A DNA stretch of 64,000 nt from CAZHZT01 sp964537285 (GCA_964537285.1 CAZHZT010000011.1:1-64000), one strand, 5' to 3'; shown: positions 17,883 through 28,042, counted from the stretch's first letter. The notes: generated by a model from the letters alone, not told the origin. Numbers and translations: made by a program.

Positions 17883-18917
17883 ATGATATTTCCAAAAATA
17901 AATTCCTTTCCTCTAAATTGGGAAAACGGAATGAAGCTTTCAGCAGATCATTTCCAACATCTCGAGGAAAGCATAGAAGATGGATTGAGAGATTCCAGAT
18001 CTCTTGGGCTTACAGCTCTTGGAGGGTTTGGGCTGCTACCCTTTAGTTCACTGGATTTGCAAAATGCAAGGGGCTCTAGCCCACAATCTGTAAGGGTTAT
18101 TATTAATTCATGTAGAGCCATCCTGCCAGGGGGATATAGAATAGAAATACTTCCGGAGAACATTCAAAGTTTGCAGCTACCTGCAAAAGCTCCCTTTGTT
18201 GAATTTGTTCCCTCCCAAGGTATCCGGTACCATTTATATTTGAGTGTAAACGAAAAAAAGAGAATCCCCTCGGGAATACCACTAACGCGCCCAATACGTC
18301 ACCCTCATCTGGTTCCGGAATATCAATTGGAAGCAGTAGCACATGATAGGATGGCGGCCACCCAAAACCTGGCTCCTAACAGAATGAAAGTCGCAGAATG
18401 GCAGAATGGTAAAATCCTGGAAGGATACATTCCTCCATGTTTAACAATAAAGGGTTTCAACCTTCTCGAGAGGTGGCTACAGTTTTTTCAAAACCAATTA
18501 GAAAATATTGCGAGATTGAGTATCCAGGTTGTTAATGAACATCGGGCAAAAGAGGTAACAAGGGCTACATTTTGTTTGCCTATTGTACAATATATACGAG
18601 GAACACAGGGCTACTTTAAGTATGTATTGCCCAATCAGTCCCCTTTGTATTTGATTGCTTATTTTACAGATTTAGCAGGATTAATTGAATCTTTACTTGA
18701 AACAGGAGACCGGGACTTTGTTCGAAATCGATTGAAAAACGGTCAAGTAAACAGCCTTTTAGCTTGCATTCATGCATTGTCCAAGCCCAGATCTGTTCCT
18801 TTAGAAGAGATTGCATACATGATCAGTTTAACCAAGAGATTTTGTGAGGCTTTGTATCTTACAGTTAAAGGATTGCAAAGTATTTCCCAGCAGCATGTGA
18901 AGCACGGAGATGCCTAA
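17883..18917 (+). CDS. tssK: T6SS baseplate-membrane connector TssK
   Basis: A 344-residue protein with the TssK N-terminal signature NWENGMKLSADHFQHLEESIEDGLRDSRSL (the W.EGM.L.P.HFQ motif of the family). The middle has strand-rich repeats (YHLYLSVNEKKRIPSG) and the C-terminus is helical with YMISLTKRFCEAL. TssK trimers link the baseplate to the membrane complex; here the partner would be TssN. It is shorter than proteobacterial TssK (about 450), as in subtype iii. Start chosen at ATG 17883, which places the motif at residue 12. Confidence 0.8.
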   Translation: MIFPKINSFPLNWENGMKLSADHFQHLEESIEDGLRDSRSLGLTALGGFGLLPFSSLDLQNARGSSPQSVRVIINSCRAILPGGYRIEILPENIQSLQLPAKAPFVEFVPSQGIRYHLYLSVNEKKRIPSGIPLTRPIRHPHLVPEYQLEAVAHDRMAATQNLAPNRMKVAEWQNGKILEGYIPPCLTIKGFNLLERWLQFFQNQLENIARLSIQVVNEHRAKEVTRATFCLPIVQYIRGTQGYFKYVLPNQSPLYLIAYFTDLAGLIESLLETGDRDFVRNRLKNGQVNSLLACIHALSKPRSVPLEEIAYMISLTKRFCEALYLTVKGLQSISQQHVKHGDA

Positions 18918-18945
18918 TTAACAAATAGAAAATCTTATTTGGAAT

Positions 18946-19653
18946 ATGGGAACCATCAGATGCAGTAATCCTAATTGCCAGGCAATCATTGAAGTGCCGG
19001 AAGGAGCTTTGGAAGTAATGTGCCCTTCTTGTAATACATGGCATTTTCCTTCAATATCCTCAAGTTCTAGTGAAGAAATTGGATTGACCCCTCCTGTCGA
19101 TGACTATGCCCCGCCTATATTTAACGATAATCAAGAGTTGGATAACAATAGAGGGGCTGCTTTGCCAGGTTCAGGGCTCGGCGAAACCCCTCCCTACTAC
19201 GCAAATGACTTGCCTCCAGAGGTTCCCTCCTCTATCCCTGACTCAGAACCCACTTTTACACCACTTCCTATTGACTCTTCTCCAAAGGAAGAGGAGGCAC
19301 CTCAAGAAGAAATACCCGCCATAATTCCAATAGGAAAAATCGTCACTATAGACGGTAATGAATTTCCTTTGAAAGAAGGCAGAAATATCATTGGAAGGAA
19401 GGATACCGATATTATTATTAATGACAAAACCGTTAGCCGGCGGCATTGCGTCATTGAAGTAAATAAAAGCTCTATGGGAAGTGAATGGGAATACTCTGTC
19501 TATGATATAGGCCATATTGAGGGAACAGAAAGTACCAATGGCGTTTTTACAAGCCATAGAAGTTTACGATTGGACAGAAATGAACGAATTGCAATTGGGA
19601 ATGGAACCACCATTTTGCTTGGAAATGTACAACTTGTATTGAAATTCAATTAA
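18946..19653 (+). CDS. FHA-domain protein with N-terminal zinc-ribbon-like motif
   Basis: A 235-residue protein. Residues about 4-33 carry CSNPNC and CPSC pairs, like a small zinc ribbon. A Pro/Ser/Glu-rich linker fills about 45-125. The C-terminal FHA domain (about 128-235) shows GRNIIGRKDTDIIINDKTVSRRHCVIEV, with the phosphothreonine-binding Arg, Ser-Arg-Arg-His and a later STNGVF. FHA proteins read phosphothreonine; in T6SSi, Fha1 is the target of the PpkA kinase. Here the kinase and phosphatase are the next two genes, so this is the likely phospho-relay protein of the locus. Confidence 0.82.
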   Translation: MGTIRCSNPNCQAIIEVPEGALEVMCPSCNTWHFPSISSSSSEEIGLTPPVDDYAPPIFNDNQELDNNRGAALPGSGLGETPPYYANDLPPEVPSSIPDSEPTFTPLPIDSSPKEEEAPQEEIPAIIPIGKIVTIDGNEFPLKEGRNIIGRKDTDIIINDKTVSRRHCVIEVNKSSMGSEWEYSVYDIGHIEGTESTNGVFTSHRSLRLDRNERIAIGNGTTILLGNVQLVLKFN

Positions 19654-19818
19654 CCTGAGTTGCAACAATATTGAATGAAACAGAAAACATTAATCAATTA
19701 ACGAAAAAACGGTTTGTATCAAGTAAAATTATAGTGCATAAACTCTAAATACTATTTGCCGTTTTCTGTGGCCTTTAGCACTTAAATTATGAAGAACCCA
19801 AAATAAAAGATTTGGAAA

Positions 19819-20586
19819 ATGATCCGTGTAAAACTACATACTCCTTTTGCACTGTCGGATAAAGGAAAACGAAAACATAATGAAGATTGTATTTTCCCTC
19901 CGGATAATACAAAAACCGATTTATCATTAAATCGATTATTTTTAGTTTGCGATGGTGTTGGAGGTGAATCTAAAGGAGAAGAGGCAAGTAGGATTGCATG
20001 TAGGGTTTTTAGTGATCAGTTTATGCATAAAACGGACCTGGAAAATCAAGATATATACCAAACGGTTCAACTGACTGAAAAAGAAATGGATGCATACATT
20101 CAGGAGTATCCAGAGGCAGACAGTATGGCGACGACGCTGGCAATGTTGTTTTTTGGAAAAAAAGGAGCCGTAATCGTCCACCTCGGTGATAGCCGCGTGT
20201 ACCAAATCCGAGACGGAGAAATAATTTTCAGGACATCCGATCATTCTTTGGTACAGGAATTAATTTCCAACAACCTGATAACCCACGAACAAGCAATTAA
20301 TCATCCTCAACGGAACGTTATTACAAAAGCTCTAACGGGTTCGAAATATCCAAGCAAGCCAGATATCAATCGTATTATTGATTTAAAAGAAGAGGATTAT
20401 TTTTTTCTATGCACAGACGGTGTGTTAGAAAGTTTCTCTGATGATTTACTACTAAATCTTTTTAAAAATAACTCCATGAATGATGCCCAAAAGATGGCAA
20501 TGATAAAAGCCAAATGCTTGGAACAATCCAGAGATAATTTTTCTGCATACCTGGTTCGCATTGAGGCGATCAATAAGAGCGAATAA
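19819..20586 (+). CDS. PP2C-type Ser/Thr phosphatase, PppA-like
   Basis: A 255-residue PPM/PP2C phosphatase with all metal-binding motifs: VCDGVGGESKGEEAS (about 38-52), MATTLAMLFFG, VHLGDSRVYQIRDGE, DHSLVQELI, HPQRNVITKAL, FLCTDGVLESFSDD and the final RDNFSAYLV. It removes phosphate from Ser/Thr on proteins in the cytoplasm. Next to an FHA protein and a kinase in a T6SS locus, it matches PppA, which turns the system off in Pseudomonas T6SSi. No membrane segment. Confidence 0.85.
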   Translation: MIRVKLHTPFALSDKGKRKHNEDCIFPPDNTKTDLSLNRLFLVCDGVGGESKGEEASRIACRVFSDQFMHKTDLENQDIYQTVQLTEKEMDAYIQEYPEADSMATTLAMLFFGKKGAVIVHLGDSRVYQIRDGEIIFRTSDHSLVQELISNNLITHEQAINHPQRNVITKALTGSKYPSKPDINRIIDLKEEDYFFLCTDGVLESFSDDLLLNLFKNNSMNDAQKMAMIKAKCLEQSRDNFSAYLVRIEAINKSE

Positions 20587-20678
20587 AACCATCTTGGATG
20601 CCAGGAATGCCTTCTTATACTAAAATAGATATGCTATACAGAAATTGAAGAAAACCAAAAGATATACAAGAAATGAAC

Positions 20679-20787
20679 GTTCTTTGACAAATTGTGTGGA
20701 ACTTCAAAATGATACGCCTTGAATGCCCTTGTGGCTGAAAGGTTTATCATTTTGAAAGTCCATTTCTCACAATTTATGTCAAAGAAC
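20679..20787 (+). repeat. Family A inverted repeat, full copy 2
   Basis: A 109-base palindrome almost identical to the one at 12921-13029 and in the same orientation, with GTTCTTTGACAAATTGTGTG at the left end and ATGTCAAAGAAC at the right. The inner arms include GAACTTCAAAATGATA. It lies between the phosphatase and kinase genes, so it would be in the leader of the kinase message if the genes are cotranscribed. Confidence 0.85.
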
Positions 20788-20834
20788 TAAAATGAAAACA
20801 ATAAATCAAATTTTTATCATAAACTCATAATGTC

Positions 20835-22448
20835 ATGGGCACAGAAAACATGACTTATTCCGCTTTTGAGAGCCGATATGGTAATAAGCTTTATATCGGC
20901 TCGGGAGGTTTTTCAAAAGTTTACAAGGTCTTTGATCATGTGAAGAAGTACTACATCGCTCTGAAAATCGCAGATGTAAGGCCTGAATGGAAACAATTTA
21001 CCTTGAAAAGAGAAGTGGAATTAGTCAATAGTCTTCCTAAACATAAAAATATCGCACGCTATGAAAGCTGCTACCGATTTAATACCGGTATCGCGGGAGA
21101 CATGGATTTTGCCATTTTGAAATATTATGAGTACGGTAACCTGGAGCAATTTCTTTCAAAAACAGAAGTAACCGACGAAGATAAAAGGCTAATCATTCAA
21201 GGTATCTTGGAAGGAATTGAATTTCTTCATGATCATGATATCATTCATAGAGATATGAAGTCTCAAAATATTTTGCTTAACCGAGAAGATGGCGTTTACA
21301 TGCCCAAAATTACAGATTTCGGATTGAGCAGACAGATTGGCGGCTCCTATACTATGACGAACTCAGCTATTGGGCTTACTTATGCCTACGCAGCTCCAGA
21401 GCAAATAAAAAATGAAAAAATAAATAAAAATGTTGACCTCTGGGCAGTTGGGGTAATTATTTATCGGGTTATTGCCGGGGAACTACCCTTTAGAGGAAGA
21501 AAAGGCGATGATGGCAGGAGCACCCAATCACAACTGGAACTAAGCCGTAAAATTATAAACCTCGAACTTCCTGATAACCTGAATACGCTTCCTGAACCCT
21601 ATCAGTCCATTATTCGAAAGTGCTTGGTATTAGACCCTGATGAGCGCGTTCAATCTGCAGGTGAATTAATAGATATTCTTAATGAATGGGACAGATCTCT
21701 TTCGATGGCTTCAAGCTCAACGCAATCAGAAATGGATGCTACAGACAGTAAGCTAGCAGATGATCCTACGCACTTGGTTCAACAAAAAGAAGAAAACTCA
21801 ATAAAACCTGCTTCTTCAACTACTGAACAGAACGGAAATAATGATATAGGCGATTTACCAAATCCAAATAAAACCCTTTATGTTCCAGGTCAAATCAATG
21901 AGCCACTTTCAGTACCTCCGCCCTTTAGTTCAAATGTAAATACCGGAGAACCTGATAAAAGATTCAATTGGCTTTGGGTCTTAGTACCTGGTATTGTATT
22001 AATTATTACGGCCAGCTTGTTTTGGCTCATCGGCACTGCCCCGGATCACTCCATAAACGAAATAGAAGAAAATACTACTGGTGTAATTCGATTAACACCT
22101 GCCTTTCGAACATTTGAAGAACTTAACAACGAAAACGAAGAAGCAATGAATAACCCCCAAGCGTTAAAGGGTGTTTTCATGCGAATTCGGGATATTGTAA
22201 AAGAAGATTCTATAAAGTACAGACCTTTTTACATAGCCGGAAAGAACCGAGTATATGTAGGAGAAGATAAGAAAGCCTTCCAACTTTTTAGGCATGCTGC
22301 AGAGCTGGCCTTTAGAAACGGGGAATCTCAGAAACTATTGGATGAAATTCTTAAGGATGAAATGGGAACACTCAATTCTTTTTCCAGAATGTACCCAATA
22401 GGATGGGGCGACCTAAAAGAAATGCTTTTATCTGAACATACTGATTAA
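20835..22448 (+). CDS. Membrane Ser/Thr protein kinase, PpkA-like
   Basis: A 537-residue Hanks-type kinase. The kinase domain (about 12-285) has the Gly loop GSGGFSKVYKV, Lys in IALKIA, catalytic IIHRDMKSQN (about 135-144), DFG in ITDFGLSR, and APEQIK. A Ser/Gln/Pro-rich linker leads to one membrane helix (about 379-400, WVLVPGIVLIITASLFWLIG). About 135 residues follow outside the membrane, ending in helices that are not a PASTA or VWA domain. In T6SSi, PpkA phosphorylates Fha1 after a periplasmic signal from TagQRST. Topology and neighbours fit that role here. Confidence 0.85.
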   Translation: MGTENMTYSAFESRYGNKLYIGSGGFSKVYKVFDHVKKYYIALKIADVRPEWKQFTLKREVELVNSLPKHKNIARYESCYRFNTGIAGDMDFAILKYYEYGNLEQFLSKTEVTDEDKRLIIQGILEGIEFLHDHDIIHRDMKSQNILLNREDGVYMPKITDFGLSRQIGGSYTMTNSAIGLTYAYAAPEQIKNEKINKNVDLWAVGVIIYRVIAGELPFRGRKGDDGRSTQSQLELSRKIINLELPDNLNTLPEPYQSIIRKCLVLDPDERVQSAGELIDILNEWDRSLSMASSSTQSEMDATDSKLADDPTHLVQQKEENSIKPASSTTEQNGNNDIGDLPNPNKTLYVPGQINEPLSVPPPFSSNVNTGEPDKRFNWLWVLVPGIVLIITASLFWLIGTAPDHSINEIEENTTGVIRLTPAFRTFEELNNENEEAMNNPQALKGVFMRIRDIVKEDSIKYRPFYIAGKNRVYVGEDKKAFQLFRHAAELAFRNGESQKLLDEILKDEMGTLNSFSRMYPIGWGDLKEMLLSEHTD

Positions 22449-22513
22449 AAGAGATTATTTCTCTCTATCTTAGACAACTACCTGCTTTTTGAGTTACGAA
22501 TTTATTCTTGTTT

Positions 22514-22662
22514 TTAAGTAAGTGAATTTGGGCTGCCTGTTATATGGTAGCTATTTTGTGCTGAACCAAGTCGCAAAACCGCGCCTGGTCTCATACTAAC
22601 CAGGGTTTAAGTAACAAAAGTCAGTGCAAAACAGCATCATACCGTTGCGTAGCTTAATTTGT
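22514..22662 (-). repeat. Family B inverted repeat, worn copy
   Basis: About 150 bases between the kinase and PKD-lipoprotein genes match the copy at 52591-52756 in reverse orientation: TTTGGGCTGCC, then GTAGCTATTTTGTGCTGA, CGCAAAACCGCGC and CAGTGCAAAACAGCATCATA near the other end. The outer TTAAGTAG ends are degraded. It is therefore an older copy of the same element. Confidence 0.6.
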
Positions 22663-22702
22663 CAAATTTAGTTTAATTATTTAGTTAAGAAATATATACC
22701 TT

Positions 22703-23857
22703 ATGAGAAACTATAAGGCAATAGGAATTCTATTTTTTATTTCTATTTTATGGGTTGGTTGCACCAAAGTTAAAGTGAACTTTAAACTTAACGAAATTGA
22801 TATTAAACCTACAAATGAACTACCAACAGATCCTGGAGATAGCACCCACGTGTTATTGGTAGGTTCAGGAGACACAATCTATGTAAAGGACAATACTGAA
22901 GGCAAAGTGCGAAGCCGATCTTGGGATTTGGATGGTGATGGTGAAATTGATGTGAAAAACAGAAGCTTCTTTCCAATTGCATTCGAAGAGTCAGGTTTTA
23001 ACAAGATTACACTTTGTGTAAATGGAGATGAAGAATGTATTTCAAAATGGATCTTTGTACGTTCCAAAATAGAGCGTAAAGTAATTCCTTTTGTACAGTT
23101 CCTGGAACCTAACGAATCTCCTTTCCGAACCAAGAGGAGTAGCGTGAAGTTAAAGGTTAAAACAGAGAATATAGCAAGTAAAAGTGATTTAATACTTTCT
23201 GTTGGAGCTGACCCTGTGCGTGATTTTTCATTCAATGAAGAAACGGGAATCCTCAACGCTAATGTTAAACTCAAAGAAGGCTTAAATTTAGTGGAAGTTG
23301 GAGTTAACACAGAGGATGGAATTGTACGTAAGAGCATGGATATCAACTATGTAAAAAGCAATAATAGACCTCCTGCTCCTAAACCACCTAAACCAAAGCC
23401 TGAAGAGCCGATTCGCCCACCTTCCACGCCAGCCTTAGTTGGCCCACCTTCATCTGGTTTTGATGAGAGTTGCGCGCCATATTCTTCAAAGTCAAGCTTT
23501 AAAATCAGCCTGGCACCTGTAAAAGATATAGAGATTCGTTCCTTTTATGTGTATTCAAGCAATTGCGGAAGCCTAAAAGTAACTCTAAATGGCCCCGAAG
23601 GACCACAAGAATTCACGGCTTCTCTTAACAAAGGAAAAAGTCAAATCACCTTTAATATATTAGAACCCATCCTTGAAAGTGGTAAAAAATATACGTTGAC
23701 ATGTAAGCCAATGGCCTCTTCTTTAGGCTGTAATTCTAATGTAATCCCTCAACTAAGGGTAATTGATAATTGTCCTGACACTGGAAATACTTCACCGGAA
23801 TTAGTTATTGACCAAAAGAAAACCCCTTTTATTTACGACCTAAAATTCTTATTCTAA
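22703..23857 (+). CDS. PKD-domain lipoprotein in the T6SS locus
   Basis: A 384-residue lipoprotein. The signal sequence has a lipobox-like LWVGC (Cys about 20). The first domain (about 40-120) carries RSWDLDGDGEIDVKNRS, the typical PKD W/Y-D-x-D-G-D motif. A second beta-sandwich (about 130-220) and a Pro-rich spacer (PAPKPPKPKPEEPIRPPST) precede a Cys-containing C-terminal beta domain. It is probably on the outer membrane facing periplasm or surface. The next gene starts at its stop codon (23857), so they are coupled. It may be an envelope part specific to this T6SS (TssP candidate) but I cannot confirm this. Confidence 0.6.
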   Translation: MRNYKAIGILFFISILWVGCTKVKVNFKLNEIDIKPTNELPTDPGDSTHVLLVGSGDTIYVKDNTEGKVRSRSWDLDGDGEIDVKNRSFFPIAFEESGFNKITLCVNGDEECISKWIFVRSKIERKVIPFVQFLEPNESPFRTKRSSVKLKVKTENIASKSDLILSVGADPVRDFSFNEETGILNANVKLKEGLNLVEVGVNTEDGIVRKSMDINYVKSNNRPPAPKPPKPKPEEPIRPPSTPALVGPPSSGFDESCAPYSSKSSFKISLAPVKDIEIRSFYVYSSNCGSLKVTLNGPEGPQEFTASLNKGKSQITFNILEPILESGKKYTLTCKPMASSLGCNSNVIPQLRVIDNCPDTGNTSPELVIDQKKTPFIYDLKFLF

Positions 23858-26508
23858 TGAAGCAGCTAATTACTTTTTTGATGTTGTATTTGGTATTTGC
23901 TTTTAGTGCTAGCGAAAGCGCTTTTAGTCAGTGTACTAATGTTTCTATCATAGCAAATCCCGCAGAAGTCTGCCTGGGAGCCTCCACAGAACTAATAGCT
24001 ACATGGCCAATAGGAAATGACTGTGATCCGGATTCCTACATTTGGAAACATACAAGTGGGACTATAATTGGTACCACCACGAATAACACGTTTACTGTTA
24101 CTCCAACGACGGCTCCTTCCTTTAATACTTTTTTTGTGGAACTTATTAATACTGCAGGAATGGTAATCGCCACTTCAACCCAATTAACCGTTCCGGTTAA
24201 TTCCCCTCCCACAGTCAGTATTACGAACAATCCTCCGGGCTCTAGTGTCTGTGATGGAACCCCTGTTGTATTCACAGCAAATCCGTCAGGTGGAAGTGGA
24301 GGGTATATTTACTTGTGGGAAGATGGTTTTACCGGACAATCCAAAACGGAAACCATTACCTTTGGAAACAGTATGTTCGCCGTTACAGTGACGGATAGTA
24401 AAGGATGTTCCGCTAGTACAACCAAAACGGTTGTTGCAAAAACTAACCCAACAGCCTGCATCGACAGTACAACACCAGTTACGTGTGTTGGAGATCCTGT
24501 TACCTTTTCAACCGATTGTAGTTCAGGTGTTACTAATTGTAGTTGGTCACCGACTACGTGGCTCAATAATGCCAATAGCTGTAATCCTATATGGACTCCT
24601 ACAGGAGAGGGGCAGGATTTTATGTATACCCTAACAGTTACCGCTTCGAACGGATGTACTGCTACAGCTACCCTAAGTGCAGACGCCCTGGATACTCCAA
24701 TGCCAGTCATTTCAGGCCCTTCCTCTACTTGTATAGGCGACAACATAAACTTGACCGGAGGTGGCGGAGGAACTTGCAGCTGGAGCCCTGCCAACTTATT
24801 TGATAATCCGAATAATTGTAACCCTCAATTTCTTTCGAATCAGGCCGGTGTAGGAACGCACCAAATTACCCTTACCATTTCATTTGGCAATTGTTCAAAT
24901 TCTACGACTACATCAATTACCGTATTTGATACTCCTGAGGTACTATTCACACAAGACCCGGTTCTTGCTTGTCCGGGAGAACCTAGAGTTCTTGACGGAT
25001 GTAATAGTGGAAATGGCCTTTCTTATGCTTGGTTTCCGACAACCGGCTTGAGCAATCCGGATGCTTGTAATACAGAAGCCATTAGAAACAATCAAGGCTC
25101 ATTTGATTATACACTTACCGTAGAGGATCTGAATGGGTGTACTGATTCTGATGTTATTACTTTAGAGGTAGAATCACCACCTTCAGCAGGCATTACAATA
25201 ACAAATGGAGCAGAAATTATTTGTCCTGGAGGACAAGTCTCATTAACAGCAGATAGCGGAGGAGCATCCTATGAGTGGAGTACTGGAAGCTCTTCTAATA
25301 ACATAACGGAAAGTCCTCTCTCTACTACTACTTACTCCGTTACCGTTACTGGTGGAGGTAGTGGTTGCACCAATTCATCCAGTCAGACGATACAGGTAGT
25401 ACCTGATCCACAGGTAAGTATCGATGCAAGTACAGATGTTATTTGTGCAGGCCAATCTTTTACCCTAATGGCTGATTTAGATGGTGGAACAGGATCAGTA
25501 ACCTACTGTTGGCAGACAAGTACTGATGATGGTCAAACCTGGAGTTCTTGTATCGGGGATGAGGAAGAGTTTGAAGATACAATTGTGCAAACAACTGCCT
25601 ACCGGGTTAGTGTAACGGTATCCGGCGCAGGTTGTAATGGTGATATATCCCCTCCCAGGACGATTCCTGTAGTTCCTTTGCCTTCTCCTGTTATTGACGG
25701 ATCGCTGGAGGTGTGCAAAAATCAACAGACTATCTATTTTGTAGAAAACCCTGTTTCTCAAACGAGCAGTTCTTTTGTATGGAAGTTTTCTCCTTCCTCC
25801 CCTTATATTGTAGAAACCGTAGATTTGGGTTCATACATTTTTGTTCAATGGTCCGACCAAATTATTGCGCAGGATCCCTACAGGATTAGAGTGATAGAAA
25901 CCGTTGGAGGAGTGGGAAGTCAATGTGTTGACTCTACTGAAATAATCGTAACGGGGTCTGGCAGTTCTTCGCGTGATGCAGCGGATATCATCTACACTCC
26001 TGTAAATGACATCCTTATAGTAAAAGATCCAGATGCAGAATGTTACCAGTGGGGGTATTTAGATACCCAAACTGGTGAATCTGTGGAAATTGACGGAGAA
26101 AACTACCAAGCTTTTGCTGCGGGAATATCATATGACGAGGATCTTGAGTATTGGGTAAAAACATGGGATGGCGATTGTAGTGATTCTAATACAGAATGTG
26201 CTACCTTTTCTTTCAGAATAGAAACATTAGATGGTCCTTTACAGGAAGGTAAACGCAACATGAACTTATTCCCAAATCCGAATAAAGGGGTATTTAGGTT
26301 TGAAGTCAATCAGTTGCCCGATGATCATTATACTGTAATGATTGTGGATGCTTTGGGAAGGGTTGTTGCTCAGAAAATTGTCGCTTCATCTGATGGCGAA
26401 ATAAGTGAATCTCTTCAATTGACAAATCTTGCCCATAGAGGATTGTATCTGCTCGTATTGAAAAATGATTCAGGAATCGAGGAGACTGTGAAGTTTATAG
26501 TTTATTAA
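23857..26508 (+). CDS. Secreted Cys-rich PKD/Ig-like repeat protein with T9SS sorting domain
   Basis: An 883-residue protein with a signal peptide (about 1-25). Six or more Ig/PKD-like domains follow, each with paired Cys and phrases such as GSGGYIYLWEDGFTG, SYAWFPTTGLSNPDACN and SYEWSTGSSS. The last 80 residues form a type A T9SS sorting domain (NLFPNPNKGVFRFEV, VMIVDALGRVVAQ, GLYLLVL). It should cross the outer membrane by type IX secretion and stay on the surface. Overlap with the upstream lipoprotein gene by one base and position inside the T6SS run suggest joint expression; a link between T9SS and T6SS is unexpected. Confidence 0.75.
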   Translation: MKQLITFLMLYLVFAFSASESAFSQCTNVSIIANPAEVCLGASTELIATWPIGNDCDPDSYIWKHTSGTIIGTTTNNTFTVTPTTAPSFNTFFVELINTAGMVIATSTQLTVPVNSPPTVSITNNPPGSSVCDGTPVVFTANPSGGSGGYIYLWEDGFTGQSKTETITFGNSMFAVTVTDSKGCSASTTKTVVAKTNPTACIDSTTPVTCVGDPVTFSTDCSSGVTNCSWSPTTWLNNANSCNPIWTPTGEGQDFMYTLTVTASNGCTATATLSADALDTPMPVISGPSSTCIGDNINLTGGGGGTCSWSPANLFDNPNNCNPQFLSNQAGVGTHQITLTISFGNCSNSTTTSITVFDTPEVLFTQDPVLACPGEPRVLDGCNSGNGLSYAWFPTTGLSNPDACNTEAIRNNQGSFDYTLTVEDLNGCTDSDVITLEVESPPSAGITITNGAEIICPGGQVSLTADSGGASYEWSTGSSSNNITESPLSTTTYSVTVTGGGSGCTNSSSQTIQVVPDPQVSIDASTDVICAGQSFTLMADLDGGTGSVTYCWQTSTDDGQTWSSCIGDEEEFEDTIVQTTAYRVSVTVSGAGCNGDISPPRTIPVVPLPSPVIDGSLEVCKNQQTIYFVENPVSQTSSSFVWKFSPSSPYIVETVDLGSYIFVQWSDQIIAQDPYRIRVIETVGGVGSQCVDSTEIIVTGSGSSSRDAADIIYTPVNDILIVKDPDAECYQWGYLDTQTGESVEIDGENYQAFAAGISYDEDLEYWVKTWDGDCSDSNTECATFSFRIETLDGPLQEGKRNMNLFPNPNKGVFRFEVNQLPDDHYTVMIVDALGRVVAQKIVASSDGEISESLQLTNLAHRGLYLLVLKNDSGIEETVKFIVY

Positions 26509-26539
26509 TCTCAATTAAAAAACGACATAAAAAATCGAT

Positions 26540-28042
26540 ATGAAAAGTTATTTTAAATATATATTCATTGTTCTTACAGTTTTTTTCAGTTATTATTTAT
26601 CTGCTCAAAAAGAAATAGAGCTACAAACTATTTCAGCATCCTTCCCTCCTGAATCTGCTCTTTCCGAAGAGGATCGAAATAAGATCGTTGAAGCAGTAGA
26701 GGAACTTCTAAAGGAGTACGCAGAAGCGGCTACTTTAATTGATCCCAAAAAGAAAAGAGTAAACAGCGAATCCATCGACCGGTTCAGAGAATTATTCAAT
26801 GCAGTGGCAAGAATCCCAAAGGACTTTGAGGAGTACGTACAGCCCGAGCTTATTGATGTCCGAAAATATACAGAAGGGGTATATCAAAGATTGCCTTTGC
26901 AAGGCGTTCGTCTAGTAATCGGGAAAACAGTATTAAGTAAAATTGAAGATGATCCTGCCGGATTTTGGGTTGCAGAAGTAGAAGTCGAAAAAATGTTTTA
27001 TAATGCAGTAGCTGCTGATATGAGCATTAAGAACTTCACCAGCCCTCGCACTCTGGATCAGGTTTTCAGAATAGATATTAGAAAGGCTAATTTAGATAGA
27101 ATTAAAATAGGCCGGATCAGCAGCAAGGGGCCGGTTACTATTCCGGACAAATATGTCCAGTACTTTGGTCCTTCTATTGGTTTTAATGTACCGTTTTTCT
27201 CTCCGACGATGTCAGGCTATTGGGAGAGTAATCACGCTTCTGGAAGTAGTTTTGATGTAAATGGGAGTTTAAGTTTTTCAGGAGGGGTAGACTTTTCGAC
27301 GAATCAGTTTTTCCCTGCCAAAGCTTTTCGCAAAGATTTATTCCTTACGGGAGGGCTTCATTTTTCTTATATGCGCCTCGTTACCGAATTAAGTGATTTC
27401 TCCATAGCAGCTTCTAGTGCAATAGCCGAAGATGCCGAGGGAGATGAGATCTCATTTACCCGCGTGGGAGGACCTATTGCTGCAGAAGAAAAATTGAATA
27501 TCAGCTTATTGGAGATTCCCCTTGGAGTAAGCTATAGAGTAAAAGAGGACATCAAGAGTAGTATCTTTATTTCCGCAAAACTTGTCCCTACTCTCATACT
27601 TAATGGATCAGGGAGTGTAAGTGGAACCGGAGATTACGACGCCATCCTGCCAGAGGCTATGTGGAGATTATTAGAAGATAAGGCCGTAAACCCCAACTTG
27701 ATCGATAACCCCAATGCTTTTGGTCCTTTTAATGGGGGCCAAGGGCAAGTTATCGATCAATCGGCGAACCCGTCTTTAAATGGATTTCTATTGGGGCTCA
27801 GGGTTTCTCCATTGATGTATTTTAATTTATCTGAAGATGATGAAAGCTGGTCTTTATTGGCAGGCATTGACTTCAACCTTCCAATAGGATCATTCATTGA
27901 TCATCAACCTGCAGAAAGCGATATCTTCAGATTCACGGATGATTATGAAACGAGTTTACTAGAGCATTATACCGATGATTTATCTTCTTTTTCTATAGGC
28001 TTTAGAATAGGCTTGCACCGTCGTCTTACAAGAAAGCCGTAG
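26540..28042 (+). CDS. Exported protein, possible outer-membrane barrel, T6SS-linked
   Basis: A 500-residue protein with a signal peptide (cleavage near LSAQ/KE, residue 23). The first part (about 30-210) is helical then mixed, with an EYVQPELIDVRKYTEG stretch. The C-terminal part (about 210-500) has alternating aromatic/polar strands (YVQYFGPSIGFNVPFF, LFLTGGLHFSYMRLVTEL, GFLLGLRVSPLMYFNL, SFSIGFRIGLHRRL) typical of an outer-membrane barrel. It could be the outer-membrane piece of the T6SSiii envelope complex, the place held by TssJ or TagQ elsewhere. No family recognised with confidence. Confidence 0.5.
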   Translation: MKSYFKYIFIVLTVFFSYYLSAQKEIELQTISASFPPESALSEEDRNKIVEAVEELLKEYAEAATLIDPKKKRVNSESIDRFRELFNAVARIPKDFEEYVQPELIDVRKYTEGVYQRLPLQGVRLVIGKTVLSKIEDDPAGFWVAEVEVEKMFYNAVAADMSIKNFTSPRTLDQVFRIDIRKANLDRIKIGRISSKGPVTIPDKYVQYFGPSIGFNVPFFSPTMSGYWESNHASGSSFDVNGSLSFSGGVDFSTNQFFPAKAFRKDLFLTGGLHFSYMRLVTELSDFSIAASSAIAEDAEGDEISFTRVGGPIAAEEKLNISLLEIPLGVSYRVKEDIKSSIFISAKLVPTLILNGSGSVSGTGDYDAILPEAMWRLLEDKAVNPNLIDNPNAFGPFNGGQGQVIDQSANPSLNGFLLGLRVSPLMYFNLSEDDESWSLLAGIDFNLPIGSFIDHQPAESDIFRFTDDYETSLLEHYTDDLSSFSIGFRIGLHRRLTRKP

